60,413 nucleotides of DNA from Ectocarpus siliculosus. Lineage: Eukaryota; Sar; Phaeophyceae; Ectocarpales; Ectocarpaceae. The position numbers and the translations under genes are program-made. The number at the start of each line of letters is the position of its first letter. The first letter of the stretch is position 1. The stretch spans positions 3,656,405 through 3,716,817 of the forward strand of contig FN649751.1 in the NCBI GenBank assembly GCA_000310025.1, in the 5' to 3' direction. A model generated the notes under the pieces. That model saw only the letters and a program-made list of their open reading frames with translations, searched no databases and was not told the DNA's origin. Shown here piece after piece: positions 48,361 through 60,208 of this stretch.

Positions 48361-51300
48361 CGAGACAGACAGAGCCAGAGCCAGAGCTAGAGACAGAGAA
48401 GACGGCCTCGCTTTCTCCTTTCTGCTTGCTTCGGCTGAGCGTTGGGCATGAAGCCTCTACACTCTTGAAAAAGCAAATTGATATCTCACGTGCCCTGTCG
48501 TCGCAAACGCCGGGTGGTTGGCTTTTGAAACGGTGAAAGACGATCTGCACGCAATCGTACCCCATGACCCTTCGGTCGTGGAAGTAGCTCGCACCACGCG
48601 GCCGCCTCAGCGCAACAACAGCAACGATAAAACACGCACATTTCAACCGTATGCCTCGTGTGAACCCCCCGTTGCATGTGAGGTACACCCCGCCTTTCAC
48701 AAGAGTCGCCGAGCACCTCACGGCAAATCGCGGTTGGAACTATTGAGAGTCTGGTGGGCAAAAATCCCGACACTCCCATCCCCGGCTCTACAGGGATGAA
48801 AGCAGCCGTTGATCGAGCAGAAAACAGCGTGTGTACGTTATTAGTACCCGCGTTGCCCTCGCTCCGTCCCCGACCCCGCCCATACGTGCTACCATTCCTC
48901 CAACATGTTCTTGCCCGCTGTCCCGCCGTTTGTTTTTGCCTTTTGTCTTTCCCTTTTTCAATCGGTGGGGGACACCCACACGCAAACGCAAACACCCGGG
49001 TGGGCTCGACATTCTCCCCGAAATAAGCTTGGCTTGGAAGCTGCTTCCACCAAGCTCGCGCCGACCCACAACCCTCTGCTGAGCGACGTCGGGGGCGGCG
49101 TGGTGAGCGTCAGCGCGGGCGCCAACCACTCGGTATGCGCGATGGCCAGCGGGCTGGTGATGAGCTGGGGAGCCTCCGAGTACTGCCAGCAAGGGTGTGC
49201 AGGTAGGTGCTTCGCGCGCCGTCTCGTGCCATCCGAGGGTGTCGTCTGACGCCGTCCACATGAACAACCCTTACCGCCGATGCGTTTTTGGGCCGGCAAG
49301 TCAGCGGGTGCAGGTCCCCTCCGCGGCAGCAATACCTAGCGAGAGTTTTGCTCGTGAGGTTCCCCAACTCGATTCATAGGTCGACGAGAAGCCGGATTGA
49401 AAATGTCCGATTTTTCCGAGTAGAATTGAGGGCGATCACCGCCGAGGAAAACGCCTCTGCCTGGCCCCAGTTGGCAGGCCCAAAGTTGTTTCTGCATCCC
49501 CCAAGATCCTGTTCGCGCTCGTGAAAAACCGATAGAATAAACCCAAATGGATTAGGCTAATCAACTGTATATGTTCTCCAGTCCCCGGCACAAATTCCTC
49601 TTGTTTCACCGTCCTTTTTTCTCCGCATCACGATCTGTCCCGATCGACGGTCGTCTTCGTTGTTTGTCCGTTGCCTCTGTGCGTGGTGGGTTGGAACAGT
49701 CGTGGCCGGCGCCGACCTGATGAGGCACACAAGCAGCAGCGGCGGCGGTTACTTCAGGGTGCCGAGGGCCGTGAACGGCCTCGTGGGGACCCACATCGTT
49801 TCCGTGCACTGCGGGAGCAACTTCACGCTCGCTGTCGACCGCAACGGACTGACGCACAGGTAGGTACATAGGACACACGTCCTTGTTTCCGTTTCGTTGC
49901 TGGTGCTGGTGCTGGTGCTGGTGCTGGTGCTGTCGTTGGTGTCGTTGTTGTTCCGCATCACAGCAGTACAAAAGCAACAGCCAAGAAATGTTTTCATTCT
50001 GCGATCCGAAAACTACACAATCGGCTTCCCTACAATCGTCGAAGAAGGAAGGGCGCAACTTGAGTTATGTTTTTGGCGCCTCTGCTCGAGAACATCCGAC
50101 CTTCGAAGCTCCGAAACAACTACGGTAGTTCCACATGAACTTGGTGAACCTGGACAAGCGAAAGGTGGCCCCACCTGTTCCACCTCGCCGCCGCACCTGG
50201 TACACCGAGAACCTCGCTTGATTTTTTTTATGTACTGCTGGTGTCAGCAGCATCAAACCAAGCTGCCCACCGGGCGAAATGAGGGACATGCACCTTTGCC
50301 CAGCAATACCTGCCGGACGTTTCTCGTCCCTCCGTCGCGGTGACGACGGGAATCCATTCTCAAACCCTATCAATCACACCCGTTCACCGATATGTTCGGC
50401 GCCTTCTCTGAAACCGAAGGAGCATGAGTTTTCAATCTTCACAGGTTCTGACCCTAGCCAACCAGACCTTTTACCTGATCAGCGGAAAACCAGGCATGCT
50501 CTGGTCTGGCGCTCTTTTGGGACGTACGACTAGTTCAAGGCACACTACAGTCAACCACTGGGAAGGAGTGCTGTGTAGGAAGAGACAGAGCACTCCAGCG
50601 GGCCACGCGCAGCGGCAGGTATCCTGGGATACTCGAATGGTATGCATACATACACTGCAGCGAGTAATGAACCTGCTCTCGCCCCTCCCCCCTCCCCCCC
50701 CTCTGAATTCATTTCATATCGGGTACCGTGCGCCACGCACGCAAATAGTTTTGGATGGAACGAGGGCGACGCCCTGGGCCGTGGCTGGGAGGGCGGCTAC
50801 GACCCGGCCCCGGGCCGTATCCCCTCCATCCCCAGAGTCGTGAGCGTCGCCGCGGGATCGAGGCACGGCGTTGCCGTTACGGCAGAAGGGCCTGCCGTGG
50901 GGCGCCACCTCCGACCCCTCATCGGCGCCGCCGATTCCGCCGACGTGGAGCTCGTTACTCCGGATGCAACGAGTCGTGGAGAGCCGGGTGAGTCCGTTTG
51001 GGTGCTTGGTAGGTCGCGCGAATGTGCCTTTTATCGCGAGTAGATTCGCTATTGAGGTAGCCGGGGCGGCACTTGCTTTGAGTGCGTTGTTCGGGGTGAT
51101 GAGCGACTTGTATTGGTACCTCTGGAGATGTGCGTGTTTTCGGTGTCTCGCAACGAAGTGAAGAGTTTTTCCACATTTCGCCGTTAGGTACGCCTCGAGT
51201 CGAGCAAGGGCCGCAGTCTGACGGGCGTGACGGACCGGACGACCACCCCACGACACCGGCGCGTTTTGTTGTCTTGGCAGCTGTGCATTGGTGTACTTGT

Positions 51301-54300
51301 TCTTGGGCTGGCTTGGACTGTTGTACTGGCCTATGCCCGCTCCTTCTCTCGTGCTCAATCGACCCAGACGCTCAATACATGTGCCCCTGTAAGCCGGCGA
51401 GGTAGTGCCGATCTGCTCGCCTTGGAAGCCGAAAGTACAACACACAGGTCAGCCCCCCGTATCCTCCTATGCGACGCTCTCGACCTCCAGCAGATGCCCG
51501 AACAGGTCAGCCCCCCGTATCCTCCAATGCGACGTTCTCTACCTCCAGCAGATGCCCGATTGTTGTTTGTCCTTCCCTGGCCATCGGCTCTGTTCCGTGC
51601 CCCACCCCCCTGTACTTTCCCCACTTACCAACTGCGTATGCCCCCGTGTTATGTTCTCGTCCCCCGTGTCCTCCAACTCCTTCCCATCCAACCGCCCCAC
51701 CCAACCGTCCAAAACAACGACGACAGGTGTTCCCGCACACATGTCCGTCATCTCGGCGCGGTGCCCGTACCTCATGGGCCACATCGAAGCGGCCAGAAAG
51801 TCGACATCCGCAAGCGCTGCTGCCGATACGAACGAGAACGGCGCCGACAACGACGGTGACGCCTCGAAGAGGGTAGTCCTTTGCCTCGAGCACGCTAGCG
51901 CCGAGACCGTCCCCCTTCTGGCGCGTTACCTGTACGCCGACGAACTTCCCTCGGACGCCACGTCCGGCAAGACTCTGGAGGCCTTGGCCAGGCTCGCGAA
52001 CGAGTTGCTCCTCCCCAGGTTGGCCTTGTTTCGCTGTTTGATTCGGAGAGGGGGAAAAAGAGAAATGTGATGACCTTAAACTCGCATATCGCTGAACTCA
52101 AATCTAACGCTGTACTTCTCTTCCATCGCGATGCCGTCTGCATGACAGGTTGGAGGGGTTGTCCGTGCAGAAGCTCCCGTACTACCTACGCCGCAGGTTA
52201 GATTTTTCAGTTCTGGGTATCGATTCCGATGTTGCTGGTGATAGGTCAAGGGTTAGATATACCTGAATTTCCATCCCTCGGGCTGGAGGCCACCGCCGTG
52301 TATCGCCCTCAAGGGTTTTCTATCACATGATCACATGTGCCGATCGGCTCTGGCAACCTTCCCCAGTCTCGTGGAACAATCAAAAGGAGGGTGTATTTTT
52401 CGTATGGTAGGATCATCGTGTAGCCTAAAAGAGTCTTGAGATGAGCGATGAGCGATGGTTGTGCGGGAGGGGATCGTCCTAGACCTCAGTGGCGCTCGCT
52501 GCCGACGTTGGATACGGTCCGGGGTGATCGAAAACATTACCGTCAGCATCCATGTTAATTGTACCCGCCCTCTGAGAAACACATCTTGGTGTGTTCGATG
52601 AGACCGTCAACCTCTCCCGCCCCTAATCCCACAGCCGTTCTCCTCCCGCACCCATTGTGTGACTACACGGCTGTTTACGAGCGGTTTTCCAATGGAAAGC
52701 CGTATACTGTACTCGACATGGGCAACATTTCATCCAACGAAAGACCCCCCCCCCCGCCCCCCCCCCCACGTTGTTTCTTGTTAACTACCTACGCACGCTT
52801 GGGACAACTGCTGCGGCGAACTCCCTGAAGGTACGTTTTGCGCACCCCCAACACCACGCTCCCGGTTTCCGGGGCCTTTGACGTTCCGCAGTCGACGTTC
52901 GTCAACGACCTCGGCCGGCTGGCTGGATGGTCCAACCGCTCGGACATGCTGCTGGTGAGACACACTATTTGGAAACAAGGGTACATGTCTTTGTACCTAC
53001 TTGTACCACATGAGGAACAAACGGGGAGAGAAACAATTCTGAACGCCCTCTCACGGTGGTCGTAATGGAAAGCGGGGAGCTCGTGCTCGTGAAAAGCGAT
53101 ACTCCGAACTGAGTGGGGAAGGAATTTGTGCGGGCTCTCGCTCTGTGCCCCTGCGGTGCGATTCCGATGTACCTGTCTCCTACTGTTGAACTAGAGGTAC
53201 ATTACGGGGACGTTTTCGAATGAGCTTCTAGGCATGTAGGATGCCAGCCAACCGGACTGCTTTGATAAAGGTCTCTGCCACTTTTCTGGTTCCTCAAGCA
53301 TATCGTGCCCCGTCACCCGTCCAGTTTTGTCCTCCCTGCTTCGGCCTTCTCGAGCGTCGGGCGTGTGGTGCCGTGGCCTACACAAGCGACCCCTCGAAAG
53401 GGATATGTGCCGCGTGCTGCGTCTCGCAAGCGCTGGGGTTGTTCCGCCATCGACGAACACGATTTAAGCAAACAAGTCCACACAAAGCGAAACACATTCC
53501 GACTCCCGACGACCCCCCTCCCCTCCAGGCGACCCTCACTCCTCAAGACTTTCTTGACATGCATTTTCATTAGTACACTTGTCTCCCTTCATCACACACC
53601 TCCAAACGCAACCGCAAGCTTGTCCTCTTTGTTCCTCGTCACGAAGGATGTATTATTACCCCGTCTGCATTTCTGCATGCACCTGTGCTCCAGGTGCTGC
53701 CAGCCTGGGGGTGGGAGTTCCCCTGCCACAGGGCGGTGTTGTGCGCCTCGCCCTGGTGGCATGCCCTGCTGGAGGGCGGCTTCCGCGAGGGGGGCGGGGA
53801 CAAGGTCGACCTGTCCGGCCTGCTGCTCGAGGGAGTGACGCGAACGGAGGCGCTTGAAGTGGCCATCCGGTGAGAGAAAAATGAATTCAACAGCCGTCAT
53901 CATCTGAAGAAGACAGACATTCGTGGGCAACGTCCGTTTGGTTTGCAAAGCGGTTGGTCGAACAACGGAGTGGATAACGATCGACCGTCTCCACCGCGTC
54001 TCTTAACATCGAACACCTCCTGGCCCTCCTCGTTCGAAAGGCCTGCTCCGGAATGTCGTCCAGCACCGTCGGTGGTTCACAAAGAAGCTCACAGAAAGTA
54101 CTGGTACAATTTGCAATGATTCAGCGTTGACCTCCCACCCCCCTCCCCCTCCTCTGTAGGGTGCAGAAGACCACCAGTCCTGTCGCACGTCAGCTTTATT
54201 TGATGGCTCTCGGACCGCTTGTTTTGATTGATCCTGTGGATAGCTTCACTATTGATACCGCTGTCGTTTGGGCCATGAGGGAGCATGACTTACGCTTGTT

Positions 54301-54787
54301 GCCCGCCCGTATTATTGTCCGTGTGATCAGGCATGTATACTCGAACTCTCGCTTCTCCGTGGTCGACCTGGACCCCGAAGTTGTCATGGAGGTGAGGGAG
54401 AAACACCAATGTTACTGCTGAAAATTGTGCCAAGCTCTTTCGCGAGGGGGGAGATCCTCACTGTCATGAATGAGAGGGTACCTGAACGGGGGCAGCAGTG
54501 CTAAGAAGCCACGCGTAGCGTGCACTCCCTCGATCCATGGTTGATTTATGTACATCCATGGCGTTTTTTTGTGGGGGCAGGTGGTGATCATCGCCGAGTT
54601 CATGGTCCTCTCGAGCCTGACCAGCGCCTGCCAATGCGAGCTCGGGCGCTACGTCGACGAGGACAACGCGCCGCAGCTGGCTCGGTTCGCTAACAGGTAC
54701 CGCCTGCTCAAGCTGGAGACCCGCTGCCAGGAGTTGCTGCTCTCTTCTTCTTCTTCGACGACGACGACGACGATGACCACGCAGTGA
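40441..54787 (+). CDS. RCC1-repeat protein with tandem BTB domains (IBtk-like)
   Basis: Eighteen exons are modelled: 40441-40479, 43499-43648, 44275-44442, 44885-45016, 45781-45977, 46137-46266, 46519-46683, 47302-47376, 48150-48302, 49028-49202, 49700-49859, 50749-50987, 51727-52018, 52149-52196, 52831-52954, 53694-53869, 54331-54391 and 54581-54787. All phases agree, giving 896 aa. Residues 1 to about 555 form the RCC1 propeller: MSLYAWGKNNYGQLG, AAGEHHTLVVTQYGDVLTFG, CGAFHSLAVTSSGALYEWG, SAGYAHSVAVTDQGRAFSSG, VACGEQHNLARVLP, SAGANHSVCAMASGLVMSWG, HCGSNFTLAVDRNGL, AAGSRHGVAVTAEG. BTB1 starts at DVELVTPDATSRGEPG then VPAHMSVISARCPYL. BTB2 starts near SDMLLVLPAWGWEFPCHRAV and ends with LARFANRYRLLKLETRCQEL. 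RCC1 plus two BTB domains is the layout of IBtk, usually a Cullin-3 substrate adaptor, but no ankyrin repeats are seen. Acidic and Ser insertions interrupt the propeller. Exon 7 has the weakest acceptor (AAAAG). Confidence 0.93.
40480..43498. other. Large first intron of the RCC1-BTB gene
   Basis: 3 kb between the 39-base first coding exon and exon 2. It contains CT-rich stretches (41760-42050) and a short tandem duplication (GATCTGGCGCGGTCGATGTG twice, 42241-42285). No exon or mobile element is recognised. Confidence 0.6.
48310..48364. repeat. (GA)n microsatellite
   Basis: GA tract with two AAAG interruptions, starting eight bases after the donor of exon 9 of the RCC1-BTB gene. Confidence 0.95.
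49898..49934. repeat. (GCTGGT)n minisatellite
   Basis: About six GCTGGT hexamers in intron 11 of the RCC1-BTB gene. The reverse complement of the same hexamer encodes the (PA)n run in kinase exon 1 (24412-24440), an independent occurrence. Confidence 0.85.
51445..51560. repeat. 58-base tandem duplication
   Basis: CAGGTCAGCCCCCCGTATCC begins each unit (51445 and 51503) and both units end near CTCCAGCAGATGCCCGA. They differ at only a few positions, so the duplication is recent. It lies in intron 12 of the RCC1-BTB gene. Confidence 0.9.
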
Positions 54788-57760
54788 AGGGAGGAGACAA
54801 CCTGCAACCTTCTCTAGGCCACCTATCAAACTTCTTGGTCAGAAGGAATTTGGCCGGAGCACGGATGAAGAACGAGCTAGACGTTCTAGTAGGACGATTT
54901 TGTTGTTGATCCGGACACTGAGGCAGGGGCGAATGAATGGCAATGCGGTTGGGTGCGGTCTATCCACCGGTCCTCGTCCCCTTTTTTGTGAGGGGAGGTT
55001 GGGCGTAGGAGACAAACTGGATTCGCCAACAGGCACCACCTCTCCTACGCTAGTATGGAAACTTTGTTGTCGTCGATAGTTTGCTTTCCGACCGGTGTCG
55101 TGGGCCAAGATCTGTGCAAAAATGCACTGCACATAGCTTTTTCCGGAGAGAAATCAGTTCCGGTGATGTCGAGCAAGATGAATCTGGCGCGTCTCTGTGG
55201 ATTGGTTTGGGTTCGTTTGTCCTTTTCTCTCCGCAGAGGTACGCGACACCTACCTAACCGAGACAATGACGGGGGTAACTCAAGATATTGTCGATCTCTC
55301 CGCGCGTTGATACTGATAGCAGCAGAGGAGCAGCAGCAACAGCGAGAAAAACGACAAATTAGCCATTGTAACGAAGGGGGTGGGAAATATGTTTAGGTTA
55401 CTTCGAACTTTCGCCAATTTTTTGTCAACGTGATCTGTTTTTGTGATTGGGGTGGTGGTTGTGGTAACATGCACGGTGTGTGGGTTTGATTGGTCGGGTG
55501 TAGGGGGGGGCGGACGAGCGCTTGATTGGTCTTGCCAACGGATGTATGCCACACGCTCTACAGGTTAGGGCTTAGCAGGTGTTGGTTAGTTGGTGGGTAG
55601 GGGAAGGCGGTAGGGGGCTACGGCCTTGTGTGCACCTACTAAAACGCTTTCCAGGGTTGTCTCTAGGTTATGTTGACGTTAGGCATTTTGGTGGCGTCAA
55701 ATGTTCAGACTTAATGATCTGGCGGTTCTCCGCGGGGCAGTTTTTTCTGTTGCGAACGAACAATTCCCTTGTCGGTGGGCGGCGGGGGAAGGGTGTTGCG
55801 TGAGCTTGTTGTTGTTATGGCTGGAATTCGTCGTGCGGGTCTGATGGGCGTTTGTCTTATTTCGTGTATTACCCGTGTTTGTTAAGTATGGCCCGTCCAT
55901 GTGAGGGCGGAGCACTGTATCGTTGCTCGAAAATTTTAGAGTGAGGATTTTTTGGAATGCGCGTACGAAATCTTGATGGGCTTCGCACAGACCATTAGTT
56001 ATGAAGGGTGGCTCCCAATATCTGTATGTGCGAATGAGAATTGTTTAACGTGAAAGTAACGCCAGGTTTCCGCCTTCTTGGAAACGGTTTTGTGGATGTT
56101 ATTGGTAGGACGTAAGTAAGTTGTTGAAGGTTCGTTCTTGACACCTAAACAATGATATTTGCTCTCGCTTTTAATTCGATGTTGAGTGAAACAACACAGC
56201 GTCCGATTGGGAACGTTGTTTCGACCTTTCGTTCTACTTGTATGGGTCTTGGGGGCTAAGATCGCGGCTCACCCCAGGTTACGTCTAGAGGGTGTTTGCG
56301 GAGGCAAGCAAGCTCTGCCAATGAATGTAGCTAGCGTTGTGATGCCCGGATGGCCGACAACGCTTGTTACCTGGTGTATGCATACCTGCGTGATCGTGTC
56401 AGGCACGGTGGTTGAATCGTGTATGAAACAGGAATGTCTAATTCAGCCCCGAAACGGTTGTTGTACAGACCTACGGGTGCGAGCCACGTCGGTGACAGCA
56501 TTATCATGTGATCCCACCGTGCATGAAATCATAGGGTATTCACATTGTAACGATCAGAGTAGTAGGCGCCTCTCGTATCACATGCCGTAAGGTTCACTCC
56601 TTTGTCTCGCCTTTCATCATCATGTGCTATGCAATGGGTGGTATTCATCGCTAAGATCGCAAGTTCACACAAACTCATCTCACCGAACAAGAGCCCACCA
56701 GGATCGTCACGATTCGGGAATTGTTACGCTACCCTTGTGAGTGAGTGTAACCACCGATACGGTAGGTGACACAAGATATTTCACCCCCTCGATCGATTTT
56801 CATAGCTCGATTTGTCCACGGTACAAAGAGTGCCAGCGCCGAAAACGGCGGCGTTGAAGCCATGTCATCCAGAGCTTTCGAAAACTATTGTTTCATAATC
56901 ACAACCTTGTACGCTACTGTTGTCACTTGCCTTCTTCCGTGTTGTTCTTTTGGGTCAATCAATCCGAGGAGCTCTTGTCGAGTTTTCTACATCGATCCCG
57001 GTAGATACTAAATGTGTTGTGGTACTATGTATCTACCCCGGCTGTATACAACGGCCACAAAACTCCTGTTTGGAGACTACGCTACTTTTCGACTTGTGAT
57101 GGCCAGGTTATTATTCACGTCCGATTTCAACCTCGCCACCTCCTCCGCCTAACTCGTGCTGCTTGGTACTTGGTACTTGCGTTTTCATGGTCTTACAGGC
57201 CGGCGCAGGAGGCCTCACCCAAATCCAATACTCCATTGAATTATCTGAGTAGGGAGTTGGCCGTCTCATTTTATAGACATACATGCTTCCCAGGATGGAT
57301 GCTTCCCGAATCCCGAACCTCCCTTGAATCCCTTGACCCTTGACCCTTGACCCTTGACCCGAGCCGTTAGATAGGAAGAGTCACTAACAGACTGCAAAAA
57401 CTGCTGCTTGACCCTTGACCCTTGACTCCCTTGAAACTTGAAACTCAGAAACTCAGCCAAACATGGTTCTACTGGAGAACCGGTAATTTCCTAAGAACCG
57501 GTCCTCTACCGACCAACTTACCGACGGCGGACGGCGGACCGAAACAACCCGCCAATCCGCGGGCACTGGGCCACCACCTCGCACAAGGGGATCAGGGATC
57601 CGGGGCCGTACCTTACGCCGTTGTTTTGAGCCAGTCTCTCCTTCGGCCCCAGCAGCACCGGGTACAGGGCAGGGCAGCTATCACGCTGTCACCTGGCTAC
57701 CGTTGGGTCGTCGGGTCTTCTTCCTGGTTGCGCCGCATATATTCTACACTCTGTCCCTTC
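54788..57760. other. Spacer with no gene supported
   Basis: 3 kb between the RCC1-BTB stop and the dehydrogenase start. Frames here lack the C/G third-position bias of real exons. Notable content is a heptamer array (TTGACCC units, 57331-57427). Confidence 0.5.
57331..57427. repeat. TTGACCC heptamer array
   Basis: About four CCCTTGA units (57331-57360), then an unrelated 45 bases, then about three more (57406-57427) ending in CTCCCTTGAAACTTGAAACT. It resembles a degenerating minisatellite and does not match the TTAGGG or TTTAGGG telomere units. Confidence 0.75.
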
Positions 57761-58823
57761 ATGGCCAGTATGACCATCAGCGTGGTGCTAACAGCGGCAG
57801 ACCCAGGCCCGTTCGCGTCAGCTCTGACCTCGCGGCTTCGGAACGCTGCCCGGGTGTCGGAGGTGCGGTCTTCGCCGGTGGTTGAATCATGGGACGGATT
57901 GACGGATGTGAGTGGATCATGGGCAGTTCAACACCAAATATCAAGAGTTCCTCCTACCGTAAATAGACTACAGTATGTGTTGCAGGTATGCGTATGTGCC
58001 GTGTGCGCAGCAGCACATGTAGACGATCGTAGTCTGCACCAATAGATTAGTGTAGACTAATCATACCTGTACATAGACGTAGTCCAAAACCCCAACTCTC
58101 GAGAACCACTGAGCTTACTGGATTTGCAAGCGCACATTTATCGTAGATCTCCGCTGTGTCTTTTGCAAGTGCTGATGAGCACCTTTTCAGAGCAGAGAAA
58201 ACGCGGCCGCACGCCATATTGCAAGGTTCTAATGTACACTATTTTCTACTTCTAGTATACAAATACCAGCAAATCTGCTGTGACCCCGCCTCCCCCCCCC
58301 TGTTTTTTTTTGTCATCGTCCCTTAAGTCAGCCATTGCTCGCAGTTTTACCTACCCAAGGTGTTTGCCTCTCCGACGGAAGGGTTCTCTCTGATCGGGGT
58401 TTACACCGAGGACTTCTTCTCTCGAGTCCTTTGGTTCGTTTGTCTGTAATAGAGCGATAAGGTTTTCTGCGGCCTCCTTCTCTCAAGTGCGCTCGCCAAC
58501 AAGCGCCCTCGAAAATTGGCCGTGCAATCGTTGATGTGCTCCCCAAGTCGACTGTCCGCCTTTGAAGAATCCATTGCAATACTCGCGGTTATCGTGGTTG
58601 TCCGGGGTTGTCGTGTGTTTCGTCAGGTCTGCAGAGGAGCCGGCATCGTGTACCTGCTCTCCGCGCTAGATCTTCCCGACTCTCCGAGCAAGGCCAGGCT
58701 GAGGGAGTTCAGAGCAGGTGCAATCTCGTTTTGAGTTAGAGCTAAAGCCGTCCGTGCCTGTGTTGACGTTACGTCTTTTCGCGCCTCACTCATAGCCTCT
58801 CGCCTCTCGCCTCTCTCTCTCTC

Positions 58824-58881
<58 letters not shown>

Positions 58882-60208
58882 CTATCGTTGTACTGTTTTC
58901 GACCCGATAAACACATGACCGCGATTTGAGGCATACCCCCATGAGAATAGCATAACTTAACCATGGTCAACACAAAAAAAAACTCACGAAACAATGTTCA
59001 GGGGTAAGCCGGGTGCTGGAATGCTGTCAGGAGTGCGGGGTGAGCAGCCTCGTCTTTTTGAGCTCCTCCCGGCTGTCGTCGTCGTCTTCGTGTACTGACG
59101 CCGATCGCAACGACAGCAGCACTTGCGGCGGCAGCAGCGGTAGTAGCAGCGGCAGCCGCCTGGGTGTCATGCGTCAAGCGGAAGCGGAGGTGCTCAAGGC
59201 CAGGCAAGCACCAAACATGGAGGAGGGGGCGCAGATAGGGTTAGGCAATGATGGATTTTTTTTGGTATTTGTAAGGTTTGCGCTTCTTGCCAAACCGTGT
59301 CGGGTGGCAGGCGTAAGCATTAAGCACATTCGCTGGCCGACTGATACACTACGTGGTCGTCTCGTGTGCCGCGGGGTCTACAATAATATTGTATTGCACC
59401 TACGGTTAGGTGACTGCCGCTCACGTGTTTCCCCGTATTTCGAGCGGCCTCAGAGGTGAATAGAAGGGCACGTCGAACGATAGGAGGGCGGCACCTCCCT
59501 TTCTCCAAACAAGGGCGTACGCGCGCCACACGCTTTCAGTGCGGCCATCTGCCCGCCCCTTCGCCCCCGTCCATCTGCCATCTGTCGGTCACCCGATTTC
59601 CACTTTAGCGGCTACGGCGCCGCCCCCAGTCTGGTACAAAGGAGCGATCGACGGGTAGTCAAAAGAGACAACCGAAGAATACACCAAGAACAAGAACGTG
59701 ATGTAGCGAGGACTCAGAGATCAGAGACAGGAGCCGTATTCTGCTGGAAGCGTCGTTTTGCGGGCTGCGCCTACACGTTACACGTTGTCACCGATCTGGG
59801 TTTTCTGCGGACGCCCTATCGTTTTCCGCGCGATGTGCGTGCTTGCTCGGAACGACGCCCGCACGGTACTCTGTCGTTGCACGCGTCATGAGCGGTGCGT
59901 TGTTGAGCAGGGGGCTGGCTTCCACACATACACATGGCGTGCCGTTGCTGCTGGATCTTCTCTTCCACCCATGCGTGCGGACACTTCTTTTTCTTTCGGT
60001 TTTTATGTTCGCGAAGACAATGCGATTGTTGAGAGGTTGACACGTGTTGCACGAACGACGTTGTCAACAAAATTCTCGCGTGTTTCTGCTGTGTGCGCCT
60101 CAACTTCCTCGCACATTTTTTTTGCAGCGAGACCCAGAACCTCGGCGAAGGAGTGCTGTACACGTGTGCCCTGAGGCCAGGACTCGTCTACGGAGCGGGG
60201 AAAGACGA
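57761..60208 (+). CDS. 3-beta-HSD / NAD-dependent epimerase-like short-chain dehydrogenase (5' part, open at right edge)
   Basis: Exons modelled: 57761-57985, 58627-58717, 59002-59203 and 60128-60208, phase-consistent, with the last ending at a GTGAGT donor, so the gene continues past the window. The match to extended SDRs (sterol or sugar dehydrogenase type) rests on CRGAGIVYLLSALDLP (family: GADVVxHLA), VSRVLECCQECGVSSLVFLS (family: GTxNVLEACxxxGVxxLVxxSS), VMRQAEAEVLKA (helix after the YxxxK site) and LYTCALRPGLVYGAGK (family: ALRPxxxYGPG). A Ser/Gly-rich stretch interrupts the chain after the SS strand. Exon 1 (MASMTISVVLTAADPGPFAS) sits where the TGxxGxxG nucleotide loop should be but lacks it, so exon 1 is the weakest part of the model. 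The 59203 border appears to be a GC donor (CCAG|GCAAGC). Confidence 0.65.
58799..58886. repeat. (CT)n / (ATCT)n compound microsatellite
   Basis: A CT dinucleotide tract passing into seven ATCT units, in the second intron of the dehydrogenase gene. Confidence 0.95.

Noticed and set aside
57331-57427. TTGACCC array as an interstitial telomere
   Set aside because: The unit does not match TTAGGG- or TTTAGGG-type telomere repeats and the array is short and degenerate.
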